DNA of 64,000 nucleotides from contig NC_009404.2 of NCBI RefSeq assembly GCF_000002875.2, positions 409,501-473,500 on the forward strand, read 5' to 3'. Position numbers and translations under genes: made by a program. The notes under the pieces were generated by a model. That model searched no databases. It worked only from the letters and a program-made list of their open reading frames with translations, and was not told the origin of the DNA. Each line of letters opens with the position of its first letter. Position 1 is the first letter of the stretch. This document shows positions 52,553 through 63,800 of the stretch, in pieces. The stretch is from Leishmania infantum JPCM5 (lineage: Eukaryota > Euglenozoa > Kinetoplastea > Trypanosomatida > Trypanosomatidae).

Positions 52553-55500
52553 ATGGTTGGTGGTCCACGGAAGGTGCGACACGCTCCCGCGTGCACATCA
52601 TCGGCGCCGGCACAGCCCTCGTCGATGACCACTGAAGATAGAACGCAGAATCTAGGGAAGCGCACCTTAGATGAACCGAACGCGGCGCCGAGGCAGCTCA
52701 GAGGCAGAGGCCGCGGTCGCTGCGCAGCGGCCCCCTCGGTGCATGCGAGCGCAGTATCCACCGTTGACCACGGAAGCGAAGTGAGTGCCACGGTACGCAT
52801 GGATGCAACGCGGAAGGCTGACATTGATTTCGTAACTGAAAGCGTATACAGCTGCGGCAGTAGTGACAGCTCTGATTTTACGATTTTGCATCGTGGAAAA
52901 GAGGGTCCCGCCGAGATAGTTGTCGAGGATGCCAGTTTCGGGCTGACTAGCACGCTACCCCGCAAGTTTGTGTCGACGCCGCCAGCGGCGACAACAGCAG
53001 CAGCGTCTCGCACTTTGGACGGCGTTGTGGTCATCGCATCAGACTCGCCGCCACCACCGCGGAGGCGACGAGGCGGAGGCCAAAGTCACCACAAAGGCCG
53101 TGAGCGAAGCGAACGGACGCTGCGGAGTGTGACGTGTGTGTCTGACGAGGAGGACATAGGGGCGTCGCAGTGCTGCCGCGAGCGAGCCACGTCACCTCCA
53201 TCGACTGCATCAGCGGGGCGCATCAGTGCTAGTACCCGCCGCCTTCCCACCTTCGAGCCCACAATGCCATCACGGGTACTGTGCGATGATGACGACGGCG
53301 ATGCAGATGACCGGGAAGGTTTGCCAGTGCGGCAGCAGCATCCGCAGCATGGAGCAGATCTCACGGTACACCGCTACAGCTGCTGCTTTTCCTCATTGGG
53401 CTCGTCGCCCACTCGCAGCTCCGTCAGCCCGGCCCTCCCTGCAGCCACAGACGCAGCTGAGGCGAAGCAGCACTCGTGCGACAGCGACGATCCCGACAAA
53501 GGCCCGGGGCCGCACTTTCTTTGCGCCGCACCCATCCTGCAGGCGTCAGGGCTGAGAGACTTTTTCACCTACGGCGTACAGGCAGCGATGCGCCACTACT
53601 CTGAGCACCTCAACGGTGCTACCGGCGCAGAGGAGGATGGCGCATGCAGCGAGATGAATGACAGTGCCGGGACCCTATGCCTTGACCATGTTGCCAACCC
53701 CACAACGCTACCGGCCTCAGTGTATCGCACGCGCCAACACAGTACGGCGTCACAGCACCGCAATGAATTTCTGGAGGACATCTCTAACGGGCAGAAGTAC
53801 GATGCCAACACCGCCCGCAAGCGCGCCAGGGCCTACTCGTGCAGCAGCAGGAGCAGCGCTGCCACATACGACAGCGACGTTGAAGGAAGTAGCTCGCCCT
53901 CCCCCCGGGACGACACGGGCACGCGTAGAGGGAAGGTGTGCCTACTGAATCCTCAACAGACTTCGCTTTTTCGAGCCCCTCGTGGTGCGACGGCGGCACG
54001 CTACCCGCCCGAACACGGGGCGATGGCAAACGGCTCGTGGCTCACTACCACCGCGACGACGTCTTCGCCGACCACCTTGCAGAAGTCGTCACTAGTGTCG
54101 TGTGGCTCGACGCAGGGAGTGGATCAGCAACGCGAGAACAGTGCACAAGCGCGCTTCCGCGAGGCGCTGCGGCACGCCTACCAGTGCGAGGATGCACACA
54201 GGCAGCGGCGACGTGCACAGCTGGACAAGCAGCAGGAACAGCTCTTACGCGGCGTGGAGCTTCTTCAGGGTGCATCTTTCTCCTCGAGCGCTGCGCTTCT
54301 TGCTGAGCTGCTGCCCTCGCGTGGGCGTGACGGTCGCCGTAGTGCTGGCTCGGTCAAGTCCCCTATCTCGCTCCAGCCACCGCAACCACAACTCGGTGCG
54401 TCACCTCTATCGCTGCTCGCGACATCTGTCGAGGCGGCTGTGGAGACAGGCACAGAGACGATCGCGCAACAAGGCCGCGCCGGCGGCGCTTCGACGTCTT
54501 TGGCAGCGGAAGCATGCTTGTCTTCGTCGTCAAAGGTAACGGCAACGCCACAGACGGGTAACATCTCCAAACGCCTTCTCCAGGTCATGTCCCCAGCCCA
54601 GGCGCAGAGGCTTCGCAGGCCGCTAAACCCCTTCATCGAGGCACTCCTTCGCCATTACCAGAACGTGCAGCTGAAGCAACGTGCTGCGCGGCACGCAGAA
54701 GACCAGGCCATCCACGCCAGGCGCACGTACGAGCTACCTGTGCTCACAGAGGACGTTGTCCGCTACGCCGCGTTGCTTCTCTGCTTGCGCCGCCACAGAA
54801 CCGGTGGCGGCAGCACGGCAGTAACACGTGCAGCATGCGCAGGGGGGTCTGGCTTGTTGCAGTCAGGGCCAGCCAGCAAAGAGCCCAGCAACTCAACCTC
54901 GAATGCAGAGCCACAACCGCCCCCGACTCTGGCGGCTGCTGAGCCCGCTGCAGCGCTCCCGTTTGGGGAGGAAGGCACATTATTGTACCTCAAGTACCCT
55001 CCACCGCTGCTGCGCACGACGTCTTTTGCGGTGGAGACGGTGCGACTGTTGAAGTGGCTGCGCACGTGGAAGAAGAGCAGCCCTAGCATAGCGGGTGAGA
55101 CGGGAGGCATCGCTGGTGGTGGTAGCAGCGCTAGCGTTGGCGGCGTGAGCGAGGGCGGTAGCAGCAGCAGCAGGAGTCGGAGCAGGATCGGTCGCAAGCG
55201 CGTGCGAACTGACGTGGTCAAGCTCAACAGTCGCAACGGCAACTGCGACAGCGGCGATGACGGCGACGATAGCGATGATGACGGAGGAGTGGTGGTAGTA
55301 GCCAGTCCGACCCCAGCACCTCACAGAGCAGCCAGCAGCAGCACCACTGCCGAGGCGCCTCCGCCCAACCGATCGACAGTGGAGCGCGTCAGTCAGCAGG
55401 CACAGCACGCCGTTGAGATTCAAGAGGCACAGCTGAAGCAAGAGAGGCGCTCAGCCTTTCTCAAGTTCTTTGGAGCGGCGGGGTTGCCGCCGCCCACAAA

Positions 55501-58500
55501 CGGTGCCGAGCGGAATGCGAAGGCGGCGCAGGACCACGACGATGGAAAAGATGCTGCTAAGGAAGTTGTGGCGCAAAAGCCGGTCTCCTGTTTAGTCATG
55601 AGCGAGCCCGCTGGCAGCAACACAGGGATGCGCGATACTGCCGCCATCTCCGTCGGCGCCATGTACAGCATCACGTCCTCCGTGACACCCTTGTCGCCAC
55701 CCTCGGGCCAGACACAGCTGAAGCCGTCAACACTGGCGTTGGCATCGCACGCCTATCAGCTCTACTGCCATGCGTGGAAGCATGTCGTCAAAACCGGCAT
55801 CACACCCTTGGCCGTTGCGGCCAACGCCTTTTGTGGTCCCAAAGCAGTCACGGGGCAATCTCGGCTAAGCAACGGTGACGACAACAACGGTGGCGCCGCT
55901 GCCACCAGCGACAAAGACACGAGCTGGACCGATGGCATCGTCCCTCGCGTCTGTGCTGGGCTGCCTTTCTTCAAGGAGATGCGCGAGGAGGCGCGGCGCA
56001 CGGCACTGGGCTCTGCAAACAACGGTACCTACTACGAGGATGCTTTTGGCAACCGTCTGCGCAGCGCACGGCTTGCCAAGAAGGAGCAGGAGCAGCGGGA
56101 GTTGCTGGTGGCGCGGCAGCGGCGGCGTGCGAAGAAGAAGGGCTACTTTCACCGCGACGACGACAACGACGGTCGCCTCGGCGGCAGGGCAGCCGGCAAC
56201 GGGGCCTCGGCCATGCTGGAGGCGATGCTGCGATCATCCGCGACGTGGGGCAGCGAAGGGCAAGGCGCTGGGTGCGGCAAGAAGCGTCGGCGCGGCAGCG
56301 GCGACGACGCCAGTGAGGGCGAAGGCGTAGTGCAAGACACACAACCTCGCGGCAGCAGCCGATGTGCAGCCGCCCGCCGGGCCCTCCAACTCCGCTCATG
56401 CGCATCCTCATCGTACTCCTCATCCTCAAAGCCCAGCTCGCGCTGCAGCAGCAGCAGCAGCAGCACTGCATCGATGGTATCAGCGGAAAACGACCAAGAA
56501 GAGGCAGGGGCGAAGGACGAACTGACAAACATCGCTGTCGTCTCTGGTCCGACAGGCTCTGGCAAAACCGCCGCCGTTTACGTGGCCGCGCAGCTGCTCG
56601 GCTTTCACGTGGTGGAGATGAACGCGTCAGTGCGGCGCTGCTCAAAGACGGTGGAGCATCTGCTTGCGGAGCTCACGCGCAGCTACCGGCTTAGCAGCCT
56701 ACGGCCCGGCACAACAGGAAGCTTCAATGCAGAGGAAGAGCTGGCGAAGTTGAAGCAGCAGCACGCCGTCATGGTGGAGCGGGCCAGGGCTGAGGCAGAG
56801 GCCGCCGAAAGGAAAGCGGAGCTCAAGAGGCGCGAGGCGCTGAAGGTAAACGGCATCTCAGCCCAGGCAGTCGCAAACTTTTTCGCCAAGGGCTGCGGCC
56901 GCGCCGCAGTATCGAGCAGCAAGACAGCCAAAGGTATCAAGGGAAAGGACGCAGCCAAGCAGGTCTCGGATGCGGATATGGTGACCGAGGCGCCTGCCCC
57001 AGCCGCCGCTGCGACCTCGTCGTCGCCACCACCGGCCGCCACAGCCCCAGGGACTCCTGTCGACGCCGGCACCTTGCTTCTCTTCGAGGATGCCGATGTT
57101 CTCCTCGGCGATGAGTCTGCCAAGCCTTTTTACGCAGCCATCCGTGACCTCGCACGCCGCAGCAAGGTGCCCATCGTTGTAACCGTCTCCTCCGACCCAG
57201 CGGCTGCACAGCGCTACGACACCGAGCCCTTCCTCGCCCTCCTAGACGGGCAACTGCAGCAGCGACACACAAGCTTGGCCTCGCCAACATCTGCCATGCA
57301 GCCTACGTACTGGCAGCTGTGTGATGCAGCGGGGTTGAACTCGATAATGGCCACGATGGAGGCGGCACATCAAGCGCTGCAGGTGGAGGCGGACCTAGGC
57401 AACCGCGGCGCTTCGACAGCAACAGCGACCACGATCACGGCCGCCGCACACGAGAGCAACAGGAGCCCTTCTGCGGTGGGCGACAGTGGCGGAAGCACGG
57501 GTATGGCGCCGGTGTGTGGCTCTCCTGCGGCCTCGTTCCTCCCACTCTTCTCCTCTTCCGGTGGAGGCGGCACGTCCGGTAGCGCAGCGCCGGCCGCATG
57601 CGCATGGACGAACGGGGCAAGCGCCGGTGTCTCCACTACCAGCGCTTCCGGTGGAGGCGGCGGGCCCGGCGGCACCAGCACCGCCACCCCAGCCGCTGCT
57701 GCCGCGGTGGCTGCACGCTACACGCGCATGCTGCTCAACGCCACACTCGTGTCGAGCTTCTTTGGCTCCCAGACGCCCTTCACTGTGGTCGACCCGCTCC
57801 CGCCCTCTGCCTTGTACGCGCAACTCCTGGCGGTGGGGGCAGTGGAGCTGGACTTGTTGCGGTTAGACGAACCGGCCACGTCTCCCGGCGTCAGCGACAG
57901 TGCTGCGTCGCTGTCGTCGTCCTCGTCTCAGCAGGAGCTGGAGCGCATGGCGGCCCGACTCACCGTATGTGACACAGGCCTATTTCGTCGGCTTGCCGAG
58001 CACCTCCGCCATCACATCTTTGGTGCCTGGGACATCGCCGACGATGAAGCTGGCGCGCATGTGGCTCCCCCGCTCCTGCCGGGGCACAACTTGGTGAATG
58101 CTGTGCAGTGCGACGCGGCCCGCCGCACGACGACAGACGTGCGCTACTGGCTGAACAAGCTGCAGGTGCTGCTCCTCTCACTGCGACAAGGCAGCAACAC
58201 AGCGCGGATGCCCAAAGCGGCGGAGGCCGCGACGTCGTCGGAGTCGGTCACGCGAAAGCGGTCGCGAGAGAGGATGAAAGCGACGCCGTCCGAGTCCACA
58301 TCAGCCGCATACGGGGGCGATAATGCGATGTGCGACGCGAAGGTGATCGGCGCTCGGCGCGCCGAGCATCTTGTAGAAGCAGAGTTTCGGCGCCGCGTCA
58401 GCCTCGCCGCGAGTGAGTGGGACGCAGCCCTGGGTCGACATCTCTCCAATGTGGCTCACAATGAGCAGCACAGCACTCGCTACGAGCGCTGGTTCTTGGA

Positions 58501-59449
58501 CGCCCACGTGTGCTACATCGCGGACATTGTAGAGGAGCTGGCCACGACCGATCATCCCACCGCGCGCGTGGACTACACAACGCCCTTGCAGGCGCCGGCG
58601 CGGTGCGGACGTTCGCCGTCGTCGTCGTCGTCCGGCAAGAAGCTCGCTCGCGCAAACAAGTCCGAGAGAAAGGCTGCTGCAGCTCCAGAGCCGACCTACC
58701 ACCCACGCGAGGAGGCCAGCGCATGTGTAACTCGATGCACCAGTGGCAGCAGTGGTGATGGCGGTGGCGTAAACTCTGCGTGGCGGTCTTTCTTTGCAGC
58801 CTCTGGTGCGAGCGTGGCGTCCACACTATCGACGGCGTCGCCTGTCGTGCGTGGCGTCTCACCGGCAGATCCGCGCCAGCAAACGCTCTTAGGCTGCGGC
58901 GGCTCCAAGGCGGGCGGCGTGGTAGTCGGCGCGCCGCCGCCTCCGTCGTTGACCATACCCGCTCGGTGCGAGTGGCCGCCAAGCGCGCTTGAGCTGCGCA
59001 GGCAGGCAGGCAGCCACGCACATCTGCGTCCGGTGGAGCTGCTGCTACCCTATGGCGCGGCAGAGGCTTACTACGGCACCGCAGCGGCATCCGCATCGAC
59101 GCTGGCGCCCTTCAGCATCCACGACATGGCGGAGCCGACCGCGGCACTGCTCGGTCGCGAAATCCCTCTTCGATTTCTGATGCGTCGCTCCGTGCGGGAT
59201 TCCTCAACGGGTGATAATGGGAAGGCGGAAGGAGATGTGGGCCGCGAGTTCCCCGCCGGCGTGCGCACGACACAAGAGGAGCGTTTTCGCGTGTTCCGGA
59301 GGTGGTGGTGCCGCACCCGCAAGGCCGGCGCATTGCGTGACAGCGTCGCTGGACGCTCCGCGGAGACGCTGGAGGATATCGTCGGCTTTGGTTGCCTGCT
59401 CACCCCGCCAGCAGCCGAAACGCGCAATGCCACTAGCGGAAGCCCATGA
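52553..59449 (+). CDS. ATAD5/Elg1-like AAA+ ATPase, PCNA unloader (2298 aa)
   Basis: ATAD5 (yeast Elg1) forms an RFC-like complex with RFC2-5 that removes PCNA from DNA after replication and repair. ATG 52553 is the first in frame. Residues 1-1320 are mostly disordered and Ser/Asp-rich. The AAA+ module starts at about 1325: Walker A GPTGSGKT (1332-1339), then VYVAAQLLGFHVVEMNASVRR, very like the family's strand after the P-loop. A coiled, Ala/Glu/Lys-rich insert (~1400-1435) and a disordered stretch precede Walker B LLLFEDAD (1508-1515) and VPIVVTVSSDP (sensor 1 region). Then come DVRYWLNKLQVLLLSL (~1860), the lid/helical part typical of ATAD5, and a divergent C-terminus. Five hxxFF motifs resembling PCNA-interacting peptides are spread along the protein (about residues 335, 969, 1440, 1733 and 2077). 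Chromosome-transmission factor Ctf18 or RFC1 are less likely, as no BRCT domain is seen and the Walker regions match ATAD5 best. Confidence 0.82.
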   Translation: MVGGPRKVRHAPACTSSAPAQPSSMTTEDRTQNLGKRTLDEPNAAPRQLRGRGRGRCAAAPSVHASAVSTVDHGSEVSATVRMDATRKADIDFVTESVYSCGSSDSSDFTILHRGKEGPAEIVVEDASFGLTSTLPRKFVSTPPAATTAAASRTLDGVVVIASDSPPPPRRRRGGGQSHHKGRERSERTLRSVTCVSDEEDIGASQCCRERATSPPSTASAGRISASTRRLPTFEPTMPSRVLCDDDDGDADDREGLPVRQQHPQHGADLTVHRYSCCFSSLGSSPTRSSVSPALPAATDAAEAKQHSCDSDDPDKGPGPHFLCAAPILQASGLRDFFTYGVQAAMRHYSEHLNGATGAEEDGACSEMNDSAGTLCLDHVANPTTLPASVYRTRQHSTASQHRNEFLEDISNGQKYDANTARKRARAYSCSSRSSAATYDSDVEGSSSPSPRDDTGTRRGKVCLLNPQQTSLFRAPRGATAARYPPEHGAMANGSWLTTTATTSSPTTLQKSSLVSCGSTQGVDQQRENSAQARFREALRHAYQCEDAHRQRRRAQLDKQQEQLLRGVELLQGASFSSSAALLAELLPSRGRDGRRSAGSVKSPISLQPPQPQLGASPLSLLATSVEAAVETGTETIAQQGRAGGASTSLAAEACLSSSSKVTATPQTGNISKRLLQVMSPAQAQRLRRPLNPFIEALLRHYQNVQLKQRAARHAEDQAIHARRTYELPVLTEDVVRYAALLLCLRRHRTGGGSTAVTRAACAGGSGLLQSGPASKEPSNSTSNAEPQPPPTLAAAEPAAALPFGEEGTLLYLKYPPPLLRTTSFAVETVRLLKWLRTWKKSSPSIAGETGGIAGGGSSASVGGVSEGGSSSSRSRSRIGRKRVRTDVVKLNSRNGNCDSGDDGDDSDDDGGVVVVASPTPAPHRAASSSTTAEAPPPNRSTVERVSQQAQHAVEIQEAQLKQERRSAFLKFFGAAGLPPPTNGAERNAKAAQDHDDGKDAAKEVVAQKPVSCLVMSEPAGSNTGMRDTAAISVGAMYSITSSVTPLSPPSGQTQLKPSTLALASHAYQLYCHAWKHVVKTGITPLAVAANAFCGPKAVTGQSRLSNGDDNNGGAAATSDKDTSWTDGIVPRVCAGLPFFKEMREEARRTALGSANNGTYYEDAFGNRLRSARLAKKEQEQRELLVARQRRRAKKKGYFHRDDDNDGRLGGRAAGNGASAMLEAMLRSSATWGSEGQGAGCGKKRRRGSGDDASEGEGVVQDTQPRGSSRCAAARRALQLRSCASSSYSSSSKPSSRCSSSSSSTASMVSAENDQEEAGAKDELTNIAVVSGPTGSGKTAAVYVAAQLLGFHVVEMNASVRRCSKTVEHLLAELTRSYRLSSLRPGTTGSFNAEEELAKLKQQHAVMVERARAEAEAAERKAELKRREALKVNGISAQAVANFFAKGCGRAAVSSSKTAKGIKGKDAAKQVSDADMVTEAPAPAAAATSSSPPPAATAPGTPVDAGTLLLFEDADVLLGDESAKPFYAAIRDLARRSKVPIVVTVSSDPAAAQRYDTEPFLALLDGQLQQRHTSLASPTSAMQPTYWQLCDAAGLNSIMATMEAAHQALQVEADLGNRGASTATATTITAAAHESNRSPSAVGDSGGSTGMAPVCGSPAASFLPLFSSSGGGGTSGSAAPAACAWTNGASAGVSTTSASGGGGGPGGTSTATPAAAAAVAARYTRMLLNATLVSSFFGSQTPFTVVDPLPPSALYAQLLAVGAVELDLLRLDEPATSPGVSDSAASLSSSSSQQELERMAARLTVCDTGLFRRLAEHLRHHIFGAWDIADDEAGAHVAPPLLPGHNLVNAVQCDAARRTTTDVRYWLNKLQVLLLSLRQGSNTARMPKAAEAATSSESVTRKRSRERMKATPSESTSAAYGGDNAMCDAKVIGARRAEHLVEAEFRRRVSLAASEWDAALGRHLSNVAHNEQHSTRYERWFLDAHVCYIADIVEELATTDHPTARVDYTTPLQAPARCGRSPSSSSSGKKLARANKSERKAAAAPEPTYHPREEASACVTRCTSGSSGDGGGVNSAWRSFFAASGASVASTLSTASPVVRGVSPADPRQQTLLGCGGSKAGGVVVGAPPPPSLTIPARCEWPPSALELRRQAGSHAHLRPVELLLPYGAAEAYYGTAAASASTLAPFSIHDMAEPTAALLGREIPLRFLMRRSVRDSSTGDNGKAEGDVGREFPAGVRTTQEERFRVFRRWWCRTRKAGALRDSVAGRSAETLEDIVGFGCLLTPPAAETRNATSGSP

Positions 59450-60874
59450 GCCCTGCTGCTTTGCAGCGACTCGCCTACTTCAATGGTCCACGCACGCACG
59501 CACACAGGCATGCACGCATAGACACAACATGCCCATGCGACTTCGTTTCTTTTACACCTGTGCTTACCCCCGTTGCCAATGCACCACAATGCGAAGTCGT
59601 CTGGCGTGTCTTCCTCCGGTACCGCGCATAGACGGAAAAACGGAACGGCCGACGAAATACATATAAATGCACGGAAGAAACAGCGATCACCACGAAAACG
59701 CCTTCCCGTCTCTCTTCCGCACATCGGATAGTCGGCTATCGTATGGGCCTCCCTGCGCTTGGAGTGCACGTGGATGTGCGGCCCCTTCCTCCCCCTCCTT
59801 TCCCTTGCCCCCCCCCGCTGCTGCTACGTGCGGTATATGGGAGCGCGCAGAGGGACACGTGCAAAAGCGCGTGGCCTATGAAGTAGCCGTGAGGTGGGCG
59901 CTGACACGCGAGGTAGAGGGGGAAGCTCCGCCGGTGTTCCTCACTGCCGTCCTCGTCTGCCGCAGAAGCGCCAGCGTCTGTGCAGGTCACTGTCTCTCCA
60001 CCACCACCACCTTTACCATCTCATCCCCACCACCACTCTCATGGCACTTGCCGAATCGTTCGGGTTCAAAGTCGGCTCTTTCCCTTGGCCTCCTCCCACG
60101 TACGCCATCGACACGCCCCACAGCACTGCCGCGCTCATCATCACGCAGCACGGCAATCCTACTGCAGGCGCGCGCCTCATTAAAGCCCCTCCCCTCCTCC
60201 CTCGTTCTCTCGTCGCCCACATCTGCTTTGCGCACTCGTGCAATATATACACATATATATATATATGTATTTACGTATTGAAAGAGAGAGGAAGAGGAAG
60301 GACAGAAAGGTAAGAGGGAGAAGGCGGGACGGTATTTCGCTGCCTCACTCACGGACGTGCTGCTCCACCGTCTGTCTCTCTGTCTGTGCGCGTGGGCGTG
60401 TGCGTGTGCATCTCGGGCGGGCACACACTCAAACGCGCGTGCGCATTCATTTACGCACGCAAAGCCTTGACTGAACTCATCTCTCCTGCTCGCTGTCTGC
60501 CTGCCTGTCCCTCTCTCCTTCTCCCTGTAATACACACCACTGCCCGCTTGTGCACAGCCCATATTTCGTTGTGTCGTGGTTTGCCATTTCGACTGTGCGC
60601 TGCCAACTGTCTTGCTGTTGCTGTTACGGTTGCTGTTTCTTCTGCCTATCGATCGCCATCCCTCTCTCTGTGTCTGCGCGCACGCGCGCGCGCCTATGCG
60701 TGCCTTTTTTTTCCCGGAGCACCACTCTGGCTGCTTCCCCTGCTGCATCCTTCTGTTCTGCCCTCGATCCGCTTGACGGCTTTGCTTCCCGTTTTTGCCC
60801 CCCCCTCTCTTTGTTTGATTTCGGGCAGGAGTGAGGCGTAGAGAGGGAGGTGGAAAGCGCTGCGTGCGGCTCTC
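59450..60874. other. Intergenic spacer (1.4 kb)
   Basis: Mixed, then T/C- and CA-rich DNA, with a short (AT)n at 60244-60266 and a GA-rich patch at 60279-60325. A pyrimidine tract at 60784-60822 ending in ggcag (AG 60827-60828) is the likely acceptor for the last gene. Confidence 0.6.
60784..60828 (+). promoter_or_regulatory. Predicted trans-splice acceptor of the MORN-repeat gene
   Basis: T/C-rich DNA (gcttcccgtttttgcccccc, ctctctttgtttg) ends in cgggcag. AG 60827-60828 lies 46 nt before ATG 60875, with an in-frame TAG between them. Confidence 0.55.
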
Positions 60875-63800
60875 ATGGCGTCTGTGTCGACCTCGCTGCA
60901 GACATCCTTTGGGGATGCAGAAGAGAACGCCTGCTTAGAAGTACGCGGGCCGTTGTTTACTGGCGTTGCCGACCGCGCCCCACCGCCTCGAGTGGAATGT
61001 GTCACCTACGCAAAGCTACCCTGCAAGTGCGCGCCCGGGCCTCCCATCGTTGTTGTCTCATCATCGCCACGGCCGCGCTCGGCATCGCCAGCGACACCGG
61101 CTGCGGGAAATCACTTGCTGACAGCTCCCCTGCCACTTCAAGCCTCCGCCCCGCCACCATCCTCGTCAACAGAAGAAGTAGCGACGTCATCGGCACCGCT
61201 TAAACCACCGGCTCCTAAAAGCACCGCCTCTGTGAATGAGAAGGGTGACTCGCCCTTTCTGGCAGCGCAGCAGTTCCTGTTCTCCTCCGGGGCGTCGCTG
61301 CTCCACTACGCAAGCCCGTCCTTTTACCTCTCTCTGCGCAGCGGTGTAGACGCAAACGGAGGCGGCAGTGGCACCAGCGCCAGCTGTGTCGAGGTGCTAA
61401 GTGAGGAAGGCCAGCGCAACTTGTTGACGTCGTCCACGGTAGCAGCGGCACTCAAGGAACGGTATGACGGAGTCGGTGCTACAGCCGTGTCGGGCAGCAG
61501 CACCGGTGCCAGCGGCGGTAGCGTAGACTGGAAAAAGATTGACTGGGTGCGCCAGCAGTGCCGCTACACGGGCGAGGCACTGTTGAAGTCTTCCGTAAGA
61601 ACGGCTCACGATGGCGAGGAGGCGACGCGGCGGGAGAGTGCATCGCACGCAACTGATGCGGCAGCCGTCGCCTCACCGCCTCTGCCCTCTGCCTCCTCAT
61701 CCTCCACCCCTGGCAGCACTGAGGTGGGGGAAAAGTCGGTGGGTGCCCGCCTTATGCAATCTCTGCTGTACCCTTTCACGCAGCCATCCGCTCCACCAAC
61801 GCCCGCGGTCGCAGCGCCGGCGGCTGCTCTGGACAACGCTGTCACTGGCACGGTGGTGCCGCACGGGGTCGGCGTCATGACGTACTTGCTCTACTGCAAG
61901 CCCAAGACCGCTGGCTATGGCTACCCCTCTGGTGGCTCCAGGAGCCAAACCGCAGGCGCGGGTGCGTCGTCTTCGCCCCTCCTTCCTATGCCCCCATTTC
62001 TTCCGCCGGACCTTATACCGACTGCCTACTGCCCCCCACTCACCGACATTGAGATCACGACCGCTGAGGACGGCCTCGCTTCCTCAGGAACCTTGGCAGC
62101 ATCCCCTGTGCCTCCGGTACCGCACCTCTTGCTGCTGTCGCTGATTGTGTACGAGGGCGCCTTCGTGCGTGGACGACGGCATGGGCGAGGTCGTCTGACG
62201 GCGTACGGGCGAATGGTGCTGGAGTGCACCTGGTCAGAGGATGTGCCATGTCTGGCAGTGCCATGGCCCATATCCTCAGCAGCAACGTCAGCGGCGTCTC
62301 CGGCGCCGACGCTCTGGAACGTGAGCGCGCACGTGTGGGCACCCGCGGCCGCAAAGCCGACGCTGTCGCTCCCACACGTCAGCCAAAATGCACCACGAGC
62401 TTGCATCACGAACACGGATGGCACCAAAGCAGCCGAAGCACGTCGCTCTCCCTCCTGCGCACCCTCAGGGACGTGGTCGGTGAGAGCGACGGAGGCGTAC
62501 ATGGGCTCCTTGATGCTGGCAACGGTAGCGAGCAAGAAGCTGCTCGCCAAGATGGAGGCATGCATGGGAAGTGCTGGGGCTTCCCTGGTGGCGAAGGCGG
62601 TAACCGACCTGCACGGCGCGCGTTACGTCGCTCTTCCTGTTCCCCACCCCTGGCCCTCGTCGGACGGCGTGGATCTCTGCGACGCCTTCTGTGGGTTGGG
62701 CTGGGCGAATCACGTAGTGCTCCTCCCAGATGGTTTCGGCGAAGCACACTTTAGGGCAGACAGCGGCCTGGCGCGCTCTGCCGCGCCGCCTGCATCGTGT
62801 ACACTGACCGTATCTGCTCTTGGTGGTCTCTTTCAGCCGCCACTCTGGGTGCCAGAGACCTCCTCTGCTGCCCTGTTCATGCACACCTCCCTCCCATTAC
62901 CGTCTTCTTGTTGGCAGTACTGCGGTCAATGGTCAGCTGGCCTCCCGCACGGCTTCGGGGCAGCAGCCGAGCGGCTTACCGACCCCACCGCCGCCTCCCT
63001 TGCCTCGTCTGCCTCCACTGCTGGTGCAGGGCCACCGCAGTACCCGTGGCGCTCGCTCTTCCTTGGGCAGTACGTGAACGGGAAGCGACATGGGCCGGGG
63101 ACCTATCACGGTGCGCAGGGCAGTGAGGCCACAGAGGTGGTCCTGTGTGGTACGTGGCCGCGCCACGGGCGGAGCGGCACCGCTGCTGCTGCTGCTGCTC
63201 GCGCAGATGAAGAACAGACAGCGGCGAGCGTCGTGCTTTTGCCCGCCTCCTTCGGCAGCGGTGTTACCCGTGCCGCCGGCTTTGGAGCCGCAGCTGCCGC
63301 CTCTTCCCCACATTCGCCGCCGCTCTCGTCATCGTTCTTTTCTGTGCAGTGCGTTTGCTGGAGCGACAGCGGCGCCGACGAAGGCAGAAAGCCTGAATGC
63401 GGCAGCGGCAGCTGTGGAGGGGGGTTCTTCCCGGTCGCGAAACTGCGGCAATCTGCTGCAGCGTTGAGCGGCATGTGGGAGCCGCTGTTCCGCGCCGTGG
63501 ACGACGCGGTGGCTGGGCAGAGCCCTACACTGTTGATCGGCGACGAAGATCCCAGTGATGGAACCAGAGGTGGGTGTGGAGGCGACGAAGCTGCCGTATC
63601 CGATGCCTCTCCATCGCGCAAGGCGCTGCTGTGGCGGCGAGCATGTCGAGTAGTCGACAGCTTCGTTGTCTCCCCCGAGTGTGTCGCGGTGCTGAGCACC
63701 TTTCATGCTTGCTTTGCCTTCGTGTACGGGGAAGACGTGGCCGCCGTGGCGGCAGAGGAAGGAGCAACAGCAACAACGGCTTCCGCGACTGTCACAACGC

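Noticed and set aside
53086..59096. Long antisense open frames opposite the ATAD5-like gene and the other large genes
   Set aside because: GC-rich coding DNA leaves antisense frames open. The sense strand has family motifs and splice acceptors; the antisense products are Arg/Pro/His-rich noise.
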